64,000 nucleotides of DNA from Clostridia bacterium (GTDB taxonomy: Bacteria; Bacillota; Peptococcia; DRI-13; UBA5745), in assembly GCA_018434325.1 (NCBI GenBank), contig JAHDPO010000007.1, forward strand, positions 202,210 through 266,209, in the 5' to 3' direction. The notes beneath the pieces are model-generated. The model was not told the DNA's origin. It ran no database searches and saw only the letters and a list, made by a program, of their open reading frames with translations. Made by a program: the position numbers and the translations under genes. Below are positions 9,387 to 18,744 of the stretch, piece by piece (the stretch's first letter is position 1; every line of letters begins with the position of its first letter).

Positions 9387-10076
9387 TTATGCCTGGTAGC
9401 GCAGCAGGCCCAGCATAACCTCGCGGGAACGCTCAATGTGGGCTAAGGCCGCCTCCTGAGCCCCCTGGGGGTCCCTGGCCTCAATAGCGGCCAGAATTTT
9501 TCTGTGCTCGTCCAAGGCAAATTTTAAGCGGCCCGGAGTGGACAAGGTGCTGGAACGCAAACGCTGGGTCTGCTCCCGCAAGTCGTTGATCAAGCTTTCG
9601 ATTTTTTTATTTTTGGAGGCCCGGTAAAGCAGGGAGTGAAACTGAATGTCCGACTCCACGGTTTTTTCTAAATCGTCGCTTTCCCACAAAACGGCTTCCG
9701 CATCAATACATTCCTTAATGGCGGCAATCTCTTCTTCCGAGGCCCTGATAGCTGCCTGAGAAGCTGCCATGCCTTCCAGAGCCGCCCGAATTTCATAGAC
9801 GTCGTTAATATCCTGAATGGATAGAGACGCAACATACGTCCCTTTACGGGGAATCATGACAACGTAGCCCTCTGCCTCCAGCTTACGGACGGCTTCCCGC
9901 ACCGGTGTACGGCTTACTTCCATTTCATCGGCAAGCTCAGTTTCCATCAGCCTCTCACCGGGTTTAAACTGGTTTTTAATAATCGCCTCTCTTAAGGCTT
10001 CATAAACGACCTCGCCCAAAGGCTTGGAACTATTGAAGTCAACAACCAGTTTGGGCCTTTCCAAATGCTCCGCCAC
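9387..10076 (-). CDS. GntR/FadR-family transcriptional regulator
   Basis: 229 residues. The N-terminal winged helix (about 18-85) carries MEVSRTPVREAVRKLEAEGYV, the standard GntR recognition segment. The C-terminal all-helical FCD domain (about 95-215) carries a metal/ligand-type pattern (FHSLLYRASKN, DEHRKILAAI). Start is GTG 10076, chosen because AGGAGGG lies six bases upstream; no better ATG exists. FCD regulators usually sense organic acids. The neighbouring exported flavoenzyme gene is the likely target, with the inverted repeat at 9297-9339 a candidate operator. Confidence 0.92.
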   Translation of the reverse strand: MAEHLERPKLVVDFNSSKPLGEVVYEALREAIIKNQFKPGERLMETELADEMEVSRTPVREAVRKLEAEGYVVMIPRKGTYVASLSIQDINDVYEIRAALEGMAASQAAIRASEEEIAAIKECIDAEAVLWESDDLEKTVESDIQFHSLLYRASKNKKIESLINDLREQTQRLRSSTLSTPGRLKFALDEHRKILAAIEARDPQGAQEAALAHIERSREVMLGLLRYQA

Positions 10077-10187
10077 GTTGTACCCTCCTCTGCCGATGAT
10101 AACTTTTTTCTATTTTAACAGATTATCTATTGTTTGTCTGCATCCCTTTTCAACAGTTTTCTGGAATGTTCTACAGTTAAAATCGAA

Positions 10188-10210
10188 GTTTTTAATTGCA
10201 GATCAGTATT
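10188..10210. repeat. 23-bp element shared with 1628-1650
   Basis: Matches 1628-1650 at 21 of 23 positions (core ATTGCAGATYAGTATT). Both copies lie just downstream of a minus-strand gene. A TTAAAA/TTTTAA hairpin precedes this copy. It may be a remnant of a dispersed repeat. Confidence 0.5.
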
Positions 10211-10235
10211 CTCCTGTTTTTTCTTTACCTGATGT

Positions 10236-11045
10236 TCAGCCGGCTGCCGGCAGCTGCCCCGACCGATAAGGCGGCCGGCAGACCTGGCAAGGACCATAAG
10301 CGGCCGCCAGCCGGTTCAAATAAGCGGGGATTTTGCTTTTCGCCAGATAGCGGCAATTTTCTGTATGGTATCTTATCCCCCAGCGAGTTATATATACGAG
10401 AGGTCCCGCTTCTTTTCGCCCTGCAGCCTGTTCCAGTCCCCGCTCCGGCGGAAGGCTGCGGCCGGTCAGCCAGGCTCTTTGCCGCTTGCTGAAAATAATC
10501 TGCCAGGAATCCGGCAATATAGCGGTGATGCCGTTAAGCCTGGCCGGCGTAAAACACAGGATCAATACCACGTCATCACTGTCATAACGGTCTTTTTCTT
10601 CCTCGGCCTCAGCTGCGAGCACCTCCTCCACTGCTTCAGCATCAAAAGCCGGAACTTTGATGCGGCGCCATTCAATGGCTGCCCGAAACTCCGGATAGGC
10701 ACTTAAATACTTGTTCAAACAGCCGGCGGCCCAAATACTGCCTAAGCCTGCTGCCGCCGCCTCCTTCAGGAGCTTGTCATCGGAAAACTCTTGGAGCTGC
10801 ATCCCCAAACCCACAGCCTGCTGTAAAAGGTAGCTGCTTTCGGCCAGCTCCCGGCAGGCGGCAGCCAAAGCATGATCAAGAATCAGCGTTCCCCGGATAG
10901 TGTAGATCAAAGCAATGCACAAAAGCAAAACGAGAAGCAAAACGGGCAGGGTCAGCATCCCTTCCACAGCCAGGCTGCCTTGTTGACTCCTCAGCAGCTT
11001 TGATTTGCCGCCTTTTTTATGAAACCAAAGTAAAGGGACGGTCAT
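10236..11045 (-). CDS. TadE-like pilus assembly protein with C-terminal Cys/His metal-site-like domain
   Basis: 269 residues. The N-terminal basic stretch ends in SQQG, followed by SLAVEGMLTLPVLLLVLLL. This is the G|SxxxE start of TadE/pseudopilin proteins with one helix (about 28-50). The C-terminus contains YHTENCRYLAKSKIP, then YGPCQVCRPP, a His-Cys-Cys-Cys pattern resembling the Ada-type metal-binding modules found attached to secreted nucleases. The middle is unassigned. It is the last gene of the Tad locus and its start overlaps the preceding gene by 29 bases. Function of the metal-site domain is unknown. Confidence 0.75.
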   Translation of the reverse strand: MTVPLLWFHKKGGKSKLLRSQQGSLAVEGMLTLPVLLLVLLLCIALIYTIRGTLILDHALAAACRELAESSYLLQQAVGLGMQLQEFSDDKLLKEAAAAGLGSIWAAGCLNKYLSAYPEFRAAIEWRRIKVPAFDAEAVEEVLAAEAEEEKDRYDSDDVVLILCFTPARLNGITAILPDSWQIIFSKRQRAWLTGRSLPPERGLEQAAGRKEAGPLVYITRWGIRYHTENCRYLAKSKIPAYLNRLAAAYGPCQVCRPPYRSGQLPAAG

Positions 11046-12555
11046 AGCCCATCACGCCTTTCCATCTGATTAATGTAACCCCAAAAGGCCATAGAGACAG
11101 CTTCGTCTCGACAATCACTTTCACTTCCGTAGCATAACGGCTGAGGCTGAAATCTGCCGCGCTCACTGGGCCTGCCATTTCCAGCCCGCCGCGAAAGGGA
11201 TTCTTTATCTGCCAGTACCAGAGATTAGTTTGAATCAATCGCTGCACAGCCTGTTTTTGGAGGCTTCCCCTTTGGCAAAGCAAAAAAAGCCTTAAATGAT
11301 CTTTATAAGACATAGTCAGCCGGGTTTGACCGGGAAAAGCGGCAATCCTCTGGCCGTTAAAGAGCTTCTCCACTTCGCTCCCTCCTTTAAGCATCGCTTC
11401 CAAAGCCGCTTTAGCTAAAGTGATCTCGTCCACTACTTCCATGTCTATTACGGACTTGAGCAGATGAAGGCCTGAGCGCAGCAAAAAAAGCTGTAGGGCG
11501 GTATAGCGCAGATTATCCCAACTGTTGTCGTATCCCCACAAAACGTATTCCGCCTCACAGCGTGAGAAATAGCGCTCCATTGCCGGCTTATTGGTGGCAT
11601 AATCCAATTCCTGCAATAAATACTCAGTAAATAGCAGCTTATCTCTACCCTTAGCTAAAACTTCCGCTAGGTTTTTTTGAAAATCCGCCAGAAAAACCTT
11701 TATTTCTTCCAAAGCACCAGGCGGGAGGATAGCCCCCGAAGCTGCCACATCATTTGCCTTACTATTGGAAGGGGCGAATAATCTTTCGGCGAAAGCAGTC
11801 AGCTTGTCCAATTGTTTTTTGCTCTCCCCAGCGGCGGCAGCCCGGGCTCCTCCGGCGCCCTCAGGCAGGTTAACATCGGCAAAGCCGTCGCTGATGGGCC
11901 AAGGCAGAAAAAAGTGCCAGAGCCTTACGCCGCCGAAATCCTCTTTCTGCTGGACCTCCTCTGCTTCCAAACCTGCCTCTGCTCCCAAACCTGCCTCCTC
12001 ACCCCAGTCAGCCGGGATATCAGCGGCAGACTGCCCTGAAAGCTCTTCCTCCGGCCAAAGTTTAAGAAGGCTTTGCCAATCCGACAGGCCCAAAAAGTCC
12101 AACAGTTCTTGTCCTGCCTGAAACCAGCCTTCGATTCTTTGGCTGTCCACCGCCTGAATAGTCAATATCTCCTCCTGCTGCAGGCGGCCTTCTTCAGGAA
12201 AGCTTAAAGCATAGATCAGGCATTTTTGGCTGTTGATTGCCCCCGGCTCACCCAGGTTAGCTGCAAAGTAGGCTTTGCCTAATGCTTGCAGATCTTCATC
12301 CCAGGTATCCAGGGCAAACAAGCCCATTTCCCGAACCAAATCAGCCTGATAATGAGACAATATAGAGGCGGTCGAAGCCTCCAAGGCCGTCACTGCCTGC
12401 TGCTTGGCCGTCAGGTAGCGGCCAAAATTAAACAACGCCAGAAGCAATAGGATCAAAGCGGAACCCGCCAGCAAAAAATATACGGTTATTATCCCTTCAT
12501 CTTTACCAATGAAGGAAGGCCATTTCTTTATCTCTTTTTTTCTTAATGAAACCAT
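11017..12555 (-). CDS. Tad-locus membrane protein, DUF5702-like
   Basis: 512 residues. An N-terminal basic segment ending KDEG is followed by a single hydrophobic helix (ITVYFLLAGSALILLLLAL, about 24-43), then a long, mostly helical extracytoplasmic part that begins YLTAKQQAVTALEASTASIL. The layout resembles the DUF5702 proteins encoded next to TadE-like genes in Clostridia; I assign that only by resemblance. It overlaps its neighbours on both sides (13 and 29 bases), so it is part of the pilus operon. It may be a large minor pilin or an assembly scaffold. Confidence 0.7.
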   Translation of the reverse strand: MVSLRKKEIKKWPSFIGKDEGIITVYFLLAGSALILLLLALFNFGRYLTAKQQAVTALEASTASILSHYQADLVREMGLFALDTWDEDLQALGKAYFAANLGEPGAINSQKCLIYALSFPEEGRLQQEEILTIQAVDSQRIEGWFQAGQELLDFLGLSDWQSLLKLWPEEELSGQSAADIPADWGEEAGLGAEAGLEAEEVQQKEDFGGVRLWHFFLPWPISDGFADVNLPEGAGGARAAAAGESKKQLDKLTAFAERLFAPSNSKANDVAASGAILPPGALEEIKVFLADFQKNLAEVLAKGRDKLLFTEYLLQELDYATNKPAMERYFSRCEAEYVLWGYDNSWDNLRYTALQLFLLRSGLHLLKSVIDMEVVDEITLAKAALEAMLKGGSEVEKLFNGQRIAAFPGQTRLTMSYKDHLRLFLLCQRGSLQKQAVQRLIQTNLWYWQIKNPFRGGLEMAGPVSAADFSLSRYATEVKVIVETKLSLWPFGVTLIRWKGVMGYDRPFTLVS

Positions 12556-12821
12556 GAAGGCAAGCGCTCCTTTAGGCTATACCCTAAATCAATCAATAAA
12601 TCAGCATCCCTGATCCTTCTGGCCGGCGGCCCGCCTTTTAAGAAAGCTGGCTTACCGGCAAGGTCTCCCGTCTGCTGCTCCGCTTCAAATCTTTCAGCCT
12701 CCACCACCAGATCATTTTGCAAAAGAAAACCCCAGCGGACAAACAAAACCAGCAGCAATAAAATCAACGGCAGAATCAATAACGCTTCTACGCTAAGACT
12801 GCCCGTATGCCCTCTATTCAT
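12543..12821 (-). CDS. TadE-like minor pilin
   Basis: 92 residues. The start MNRGHTG|SLSVEALLILPL shows a short basic leader, a glycine cleavage position, Glu at +5 and a helix (about 14-30), as in TadE/TadF pseudopilins processed by the A24 peptidase. The remainder is short and polar. GGGGGG lies seven bases before the ATG. It overlaps the next gene by 13 bases and starts four bases after the prepilin peptidase gene ends. Confidence 0.8.
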   Translation of the reverse strand: MNRGHTGSLSVEALLILPLILLLLVLFVRWGFLLQNDLVVEAERFEAEQQTGDLAGKPAFLKGGPPARRIRDADLLIDLGYSLKERLPSWFH

Positions 12822-12824
12822 ATT

Positions 12825-13277
12825 TTATCCCCCCGCTACAACCGGCAGCTGTAAAAGCAGCCAAAGGCTGAAGGCGGAGCTAATAAAAGGCACAAAGGGA
12901 ATTTGCCGTTCTTTGGGGATTTTTTGAATGACAGCCCAAAAAATAGCGCCCAAACAGCCCACACCCAAGGGCAATAGAAAAAGAGAAAACTGCTCGATTC
13001 TAAGATAGAGGGCCAAAGCTGCCAAAAGCTTAATGTCGCCGCCGCCCAGGGACCACTTCGTTAAAGCCGATAGCAGCCTTAAAAGCACGTAGACCCCCAG
13101 GGCAAAAGCCACATCGGCAAAAGCAACGCCGGGCAAGGACAGAAGACAAATAGCTAAAACAGCGGCAGGCGGAACATAGCGGCTGCGCAGGTCTATCCAG
13201 CTCAAGGCCAGCAAAAGAACTAAAACCAACAAGTTGACGGCGGGTTTAGCCGATAATTTGACTATAGCTATGGTCAT
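12825..13277 (-). CDS. cpaA: Prepilin peptidase, A24 family (CpaA/TadV type)
   Basis: 150 residues, the size of the short TadV/CpaA peptidases that lack the N-methylase domain. The two catalytic aspartates are visible in LALSWIDLRSRYVPP (about D28) and in SLGGGDIKLLAALALYL, the GxGD motif (about D76). Four or five membrane helices cover the chain. It should cut the G|SxxxE leaders of the pilin-like proteins encoded around it. Its start overlaps the end of the giant PKD gene by 32 bases. Confidence 0.88.
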   Translation of the reverse strand: MTIAIVKLSAKPAVNLLVLVLLLALSWIDLRSRYVPPAAVLAICLLSLPGVAFADVAFALGVYVLLRLLSALTKWSLGGGDIKLLAALALYLRIEQFSLFLLPLGVGCLGAIFWAVIQKIPKERQIPFVPFISSAFSLWLLLQLPVVAGG

Positions 13278-16200
13278 AGATATTTCCTTTCACTTTTATG
13301 GTGATTAGGACTGTTTCTGTTTTATAGCCGCCGCCGGCCTTGGGCTTATAGGCGGTCAGCTTGACGGTATAAGTTCCTGCCGGCATATCAAGGGGAACGA
13401 TCACCACCTTGTCCCTGCCTTCACCCTTCATGCGGCCGCTGTGCCAATTCATTTCCTTTGGCGGCGCTGCACTATTTAACGGATGCTCAGGAAAGAGGTC
13501 TGTTTTGTTGGTATTCGTCAAATGATTCCGGAGATACCACATCTCCGCTTCTACCTTGACGGCGCCGCCGGTGGTATAGGCGTTAATCAGGATAGCCTGA
13601 CCGGCGGCATAAACCTCTTTTTCACTTTCTCCTGCGATGGCAAGAGGCGACTCCGCCTGGACAGTCCGGCTATACCAACCGCTCCATTTTCCCAGGAGGG
13701 CAGGATTACGATTCCTTGGATCATCCTTGATCCGCACCCGAAACTGGTAAACTCCCTCTGCTTCCAGCCCCATAGCCTCAAACGTGGATTTCCATCCGCC
13801 GCCCAGAGGCTGCCAGGCGCTTTCTCCCGGCCGGTAAACCTGCCACTCCTCCTCAACGATAGGATCACCCTCCGGGTCCCAGCGATTGACGGTTAGCTGG
13901 TAAGGTTCGTCGATGACCACGGGGCTGGGCGATATCGTAAAACTCACGGCAGGGGCTAAATTTTCCGTTATCACCAAGACCTTCCTTTGAGCCGGCAAGG
14001 ACCATTCCGGGAGTACGCCGTACATGCTGCTCCCCTGATCCTTTACTTTCAACTCAACGGTATAAAGCCCCGGTCCATACTTAGACAGATCCTCCGGCTT
14101 GACTGCCCCGTAATTGATCCAGCTTCCGTCCGGTTTCTGCAATCGCCAAACCCTTTCGATGATAGCATAGGCAGAGTAGCTCTGATCCTCAATAACAAAA
14201 GGCTGACCTGCAATCTGACTAAAGGGGGCAACGGTGAACCGGGCTGTCGGAGGCATCCTAAGCGACGAGGTACTAACTACTGTGGAATAAGGCATACTCC
14301 AGCTGCCCTCTTCATCTTGCACCCGTAAGTAGACATAATAATTCTTATATCTGTCCAGCGGGCCCGGCAGCTTCCCTTCTGTCCACTCCGGATCATCTAT
14401 CTCCTTCCACTTCCATTCCTCTTTTATAATGCCTTTATTGGCTTTGCCGCTATGGTCCGGATCTTGGCTTTGATTATCTATGGTCAGTAAATATTTCCTG
14501 AGAGAGCTGCTGTACTCTGTACTTGCCGTAAAATAAGCCGTCGGCCGCCGGTGAACGAAGATATCCAGTGTCTCTGTGGGCATATAAGACCACTTACGGT
14601 AGTTGGCGAAACGCGAATCTGCTTTCGGCTCATCCTGAACTCGAAAATCAACGCTGAATTTGCCTACCCGGTCAAATACAGTTATCTGCTTGCCCAGCTC
14701 TGTTTTATGGTACTCAGCCCGGCCCAAGCTATTTTCAAAATAATGGCTGTTATGATCATACAGCCATTTTCGGGCAATCTCCGGGTCCTGCTCCGGATCA
14801 TTGTAATAGGTTTCGTATTTGATCTCCTCATTAAGCAAAACGTATTCTTCCAGCCCTGCCGGCTCATTAGCCAATGCCGTTTTAATGTATTGGGCGGCTT
14901 CGTTGGCAATCCCGGCCGTATCGGCCGGCTGGGCTTTAATGGCGCTGCCCTTGCCCATAAGATTCTGTAGCAATGTTTGTATTTCCGATTGCTTCTCAAG
15001 TCCAAGATAATGAACATTGTTATTAATTAAGCTTGTCGTGACCGCCACGCTGTCTGACCTGTAAGTTATGGGCTGCTCCGTCAGATTGAGCAGGAATCGG
15101 TCGGGTGTATCTTTCCAGGTAATCTCGTCGATTAAATCCCGGAAATCCTTGTTGACTGTTTCTTTAAGGGTGAAGTTATTAAACCGTATCGTATTTCTGC
15201 CGCCATCTTCCGGCAAATGGCGGTGGAAGCGATTGACTGCCGCAATACCATATTGGGAAGGGAAACCATAATAAATGGTTCCCTGAGTGCTGCCCTGGCC
15301 TGTGATCAACAGGTTATTTCCTTCATATATGCTGAAATTGCCTTTTGTATGGACAACCTTAATGCTTTTTTGCAGAGAGTACGGCAGGGGTACGCTTTGC
15401 CTTAGCTTCACCTCTCGGTTAAAGTATACTGCCGACCCGCCGTCTGCCAGCCTCTCCCGCCACCAAAAATCATTGGTGCCGTTGCCTTTGATAAAATCCC
15501 CCGCCTGATGGGACATCAAGCCTCTGAGATCATCATTAAGATAAAGTGCATAAAGCTGCATTTGCGTAGGGGTGATTAAAACCATGTGACCTATTCCATA
15601 AGACATATAAAACCCTTCCGGGCCGGTATTGAAAAGGAAGGCGGGAATCGTCTCCGCCCGAACATTGTAGCCGGTCAAATCCACATCAAAGGTAAACTCC
15701 TGGGTATTTGTTGAAGAATCCCGCACCAGCAAGTGATCTGCCGGAGCGTTTCTTAACTGCTCACCATTATCGATAACTATTTTTGATTGCCAGCCTTCCA
15801 CCGCTTCTCTGCCGAAACCTTTGTAGGTATAACTGTTGCCCGTCTGCTGAAACTGGCCGTCTTCACTGCCAAAGCCGTTTTGCCGGTAGGTTCTGACCTC
15901 CCATGGAAAAGAGGTTTTTACCGCAGTACTGTACCGCTCATAAAAGCTTATATTCGCTTTGACTTCACTGCCAAGCCGGCTGTTGATGACCGCTTGCATC
16001 TCCCTTGCTTTATTGCCATCCAGCTTGTCCATAATAATAGCAATATCCGGCTTTTTAATTTTAATGGGACGAAAACTCACCGAGGGCTGATTATTAATAA
16101 CTTCCGCTGTTTTTTCCGCTGCCGGCTTCCAGCGGGTATTGCTGCGGAGAATGTCTTCCGGTTCGATGAATTCCTCCAGAGTAGCCTGGCCGAATTCCTC

Positions 16201-18720
16201 AACCACCTCCAGCTCAAAGCGATAGCGACCCACATCGGCGCCTTTGATCAGGGGCATCGTCTCGTTGCCGGGAGCAAAGGTAATCCAGGCTTCGTCTTCA
16301 AAGCTGCCGTCGTTATTGCTGTCATACCGGTACTTCCAAATCCGCTCCTTAATCCGGTCTCCATCGATCACCTGGGAGGTATCCTGGGGTTGAATAGCAG
16401 CCTTACGGTTATTCGCAGCCTCCCGCATCAGCAGCGCAGGCAGCATAAAGTCGGCTGTGGGCGCTGCGTCCGGATAAATTTTGATGGTTTGCTCAAACCA
16501 TAGCGAATAATACCCGGCGGCATTTTTAACCTTCAGCCGGATTTGCCAATTCCCCGGTTCTTTAAAAAGTAAAGCTCTGGTCTGCATGTCGGCGGCAATT
16601 CTCACCCGGCAGCTGTTCTTTGCCTGGCCGGATAAGGGAATATATTCCCATACCGTATCTTCCCATAGTATAGGGGAATGAGGAGTCGTTGCACTGCCGG
16701 CGGCGTTGAGATCCAGACGCCGATTTACTTTATAAGTACCGTCTATAGAAAAATATGCCCGGGGTATAGCAGGCTCCGCTTCAATTTGCTTAGTGACCGC
16801 GTCCGTCAAGCCATCGTCGTCCGTCACCGTCAAACGGATGGCATAGACGCCGGCTTTATCGAAATGGACGGTGCTCTTTTCTCCGGCTAAAACTCCCTTC
16901 ATGGCATCGCCGGGCGTAACTGCCCACTCATAGCTGACGATATTGCCGTCAGGATCGTAAGATGTGGAACGTATTTCGATATCTTGACCCTGCAGCACCT
17001 TGCCCGGGGCATCGATCCGGGCTGCCGGCGGCTGATTTTCTAAGATCAAAATACTCCGGGAAGCTGAGGAAGAAGCGCCCTGATTATCGGTTACGGTTAA
17101 TTTCAGCTCGTACCGGCCGGCTTTGCTGAAATGGATGCTGCCACCGCTGCCGTCGTTCTCGCTTAAACTTGGCACGGCGCCGGTTGCCGGCGTCAGCTGC
17201 CAATCCCAGCTCACGATATGACCGTCGTCATCGCAGCTGTTATCCGTAACCAAAACCGCGGCTCCCTCTTTACTATGTTCAGGCATATTGAAGCTTGCGC
17301 CGGGCGGCTTATTGCCTTGGATAACCTCAATGGCTTTGGTTAAGCTATCCGTTCTGCCATTGCTGTCCCAAATATTCAGCTTCACCGAATAAATACCGGA
17401 CTGCATGAAGGTAAGGGAGCTGACGCTGCCGTCGGTCTTCATGTCGGAGATAACGCCAGCTCCGGGAGTAATCAGCCACTCCCTTTTGATAATGGAGCCG
17501 CTGGAGGTAGACAGATCCTCCACCGCAACGTTAAATCCGGTAAGCATATAGCCGGGCAGAGAAAAGTTAGCTTGTATATCCGGCGGCAGCGGCGGGCCGG
17601 TAACCAGCACATACTGTACTATTTCATCACTCAAGCCGTCATTGTCGATGACCTTTAAATGAATCTGCCTCAGGCCGGCATAATTGAAAGTGACTGTACC
17701 GCCGCCGCTGCTGCTTAGGTTGGCCTCTGCCCCTTCTTCTGGCGTCAATGTCCAGATTCGGCTGGTGATCGCGCCATCGGGATCATAGCTAAGATCCGTT
17801 ACTTTTATGGATTCTCCCGGCCTGGCCATTAAAGGGACCTGGAAACTGGCCACCGGCGGCTGTTTAGTCGGGGAAGGCTGCGGCTCCCGGGGCGGCTGGG
17901 GAAGATCTCCTACGGCAAAAGGGAGAATTTTCGTCGTCGTACGGCCCACTTTGTCCGTTACCGACAGCTCCGCTTTATATGTTCCTTCTGCCGGCACTGT
18001 CCAGGACGCCTTAGCATTGTCTATGCGGACAACATTTGTGTAACTGGCCACGGTATTGCCGTTCACCGCAAAGGTGACCCTGCTGAGACCATTACCCCCC
18101 ACGCCCGAATTGCCGGCAGCGGCAGCAAAACCGGCTGCGGATAGAGTGAAATCAGCCTGGCCTCCTGCCTTAGCAGAATAGTCGTAGCCTATGACTGCCG
18201 TCGGGCAGGGCGTAGTCTGCACCTCAGCGATCCAGGAGGAGCATACGGTAGGCCTCGCACCGCAAAGCTCCGCCAGGGCTCTGATCCAGATGCGGCTGCT
18301 GCTTTTGCCGTTGATAGACAGGGTATTGCCGCCGAAGGCAGGATCATTGAGCTTGCTTTGCACAAAAGCCAGATTGCCATTAAGCAAAGCAACCCATTGG
18401 CTCAGCTGGCTAATGGGAACGAAATTGAATTCCAGATATTTCTGATCCACAATACAGGGGGTAAGGCCGGAACCTTGCAGCACCCCTTTTTCGTTGACCA
18501 CCCGAATGGTCCAGTCCCGGCTGTATTTAAAAGGAGCCTGGCCAATCCCTCCATTTACTCTGGTGTTCACACCGCTGATAACAGCGGCAGCCCCCGAGGT
18601 GATCTCACCAAATTCCCGAATGTAATCGATGATGGTATTGGCTCGCAATTGGCCAAACGCCGGCCACAGCAGCAAGCAGATCAGGAAAACGGCAATAAAT
18701 CTTTGTGCTTTTGCTTTCAC
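13246..18720 (-). CDS. Giant secreted PKD-repeat protein of the Tad locus
   Basis: 1824 residues with a signal peptide (about 8-27, IAVFLICLLLWPAFGQ). The N-terminal 270 residues are unassigned, then at least five PKD domains follow, each with YDPDG/DDDG and W-x-L-x-P motifs (for example YDPDGAITSRIW, CDDDGHIVSWDW, YDPDGNIVSYEW), roughly within 280-680. The middle (about 900-1330) has a region with KPDIAIIMDKLDGNKAREM and a beta-rich, lectin-like stretch (GFYMSYGIGHMVLITP). More PKD-like modules follow to the end. No LPxTG anchor is seen. It is probably an adhesin or matrix protein carried or exported by the Tad apparatus. GGAGGGGAG lies just before the ATG, and a structured leader lies directly upstream. 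Confidence 0.85.
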   Translation of the reverse strand: MKAKAQRFIAVFLICLLLWPAFGQLRANTIIDYIREFGEITSGAAAVISGVNTRVNGGIGQAPFKYSRDWTIRVVNEKGVLQGSGLTPCIVDQKYLEFNFVPISQLSQWVALLNGNLAFVQSKLNDPAFGGNTLSINGKSSSRIWIRALAELCGARPTVCSSWIAEVQTTPCPTAVIGYDYSAKAGGQADFTLSAAGFAAAAGNSGVGGNGLSRVTFAVNGNTVASYTNVVRIDNAKASWTVPAEGTYKAELSVTDKVGRTTTKILPFAVGDLPQPPREPQPSPTKQPPVASFQVPLMARPGESIKVTDLSYDPDGAITSRIWTLTPEEGAEANLSSSGGGTVTFNYAGLRQIHLKVIDNDGLSDEIVQYVLVTGPPLPPDIQANFSLPGYMLTGFNVAVEDLSTSSGSIIKREWLITPGAGVISDMKTDGSVSSLTFMQSGIYSVKLNIWDSNGRTDSLTKAIEVIQGNKPPGASFNMPEHSKEGAAVLVTDNSCDDDGHIVSWDWQLTPATGAVPSLSENDGSGGSIHFSKAGRYELKLTVTDNQGASSSASRSILILENQPPAARIDAPGKVLQGQDIEIRSTSYDPDGNIVSYEWAVTPGDAMKGVLAGEKSTVHFDKAGVYAIRLTVTDDDGLTDAVTKQIEAEPAIPRAYFSIDGTYKVNRRLDLNAAGSATTPHSPILWEDTVWEYIPLSGQAKNSCRVRIAADMQTRALLFKEPGNWQIRLKVKNAAGYYSLWFEQTIKIYPDAAPTADFMLPALLMREAANNRKAAIQPQDTSQVIDGDRIKERIWKYRYDSNNDGSFEDEAWITFAPGNETMPLIKGADVGRYRFELEVVEEFGQATLEEFIEPEDILRSNTRWKPAAEKTAEVINNQPSVSFRPIKIKKPDIAIIMDKLDGNKAREMQAVINSRLGSEVKANISFYERYSTAVKTSFPWEVRTYRQNGFGSEDGQFQQTGNSYTYKGFGREAVEGWQSKIVIDNGEQLRNAPADHLLVRDSSTNTQEFTFDVDLTGYNVRAETIPAFLFNTGPEGFYMSYGIGHMVLITPTQMQLYALYLNDDLRGLMSHQAGDFIKGNGTNDFWWRERLADGGSAVYFNREVKLRQSVPLPYSLQKSIKVVHTKGNFSIYEGNNLLITGQGSTQGTIYYGFPSQYGIAAVNRFHRHLPEDGGRNTIRFNNFTLKETVNKDFRDLIDEITWKDTPDRFLLNLTEQPITYRSDSVAVTTSLINNNVHYLGLEKQSEIQTLLQNLMGKGSAIKAQPADTAGIANEAAQYIKTALANEPAGLEEYVLLNEEIKYETYYNDPEQDPEIARKWLYDHNSHYFENSLGRAEYHKTELGKQITVFDRVGKFSVDFRVQDEPKADSRFANYRKWSYMPTETLDIFVHRRPTAYFTASTEYSSSLRKYLLTIDNQSQDPDHSGKANKGIIKEEWKWKEIDDPEWTEGKLPGPLDRYKNYYVYLRVQDEEGSWSMPYSTVVSTSSLRMPPTARFTVAPFSQIAGQPFVIEDQSYSAYAIIERVWRLQKPDGSWINYGAVKPEDLSKYGPGLYTVELKVKDQGSSMYGVLPEWSLPAQRKVLVITENLAPAVSFTISPSPVVIDEPYQLTVNRWDPEGDPIVEEEWQVYRPGESAWQPLGGGWKSTFEAMGLEAEGVYQFRVRIKDDPRNRNPALLGKWSGWYSRTVQAESPLAIAGESEKEVYAAGQAILINAYTTGGAVKVEAEMWYLRNHLTNTNKTDLFPEHPLNSAAPPKEMNWHSGRMKGEGRDKVVIVPLDMPAGTYTVKLTAYKPKAGGGYKTETVLITIKVKGNIYDHSYSQIIG

Positions 18721-18744
18721 TCCCCTCCCCCTTCCTTTCTTGAC

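Noticed and set aside
15787..16503. 238-residue plus-strand open frame inside the giant PKD gene region
   Set aside because: Antisense shadow of a long gene with PKD motifs; no ribosome site or family features.
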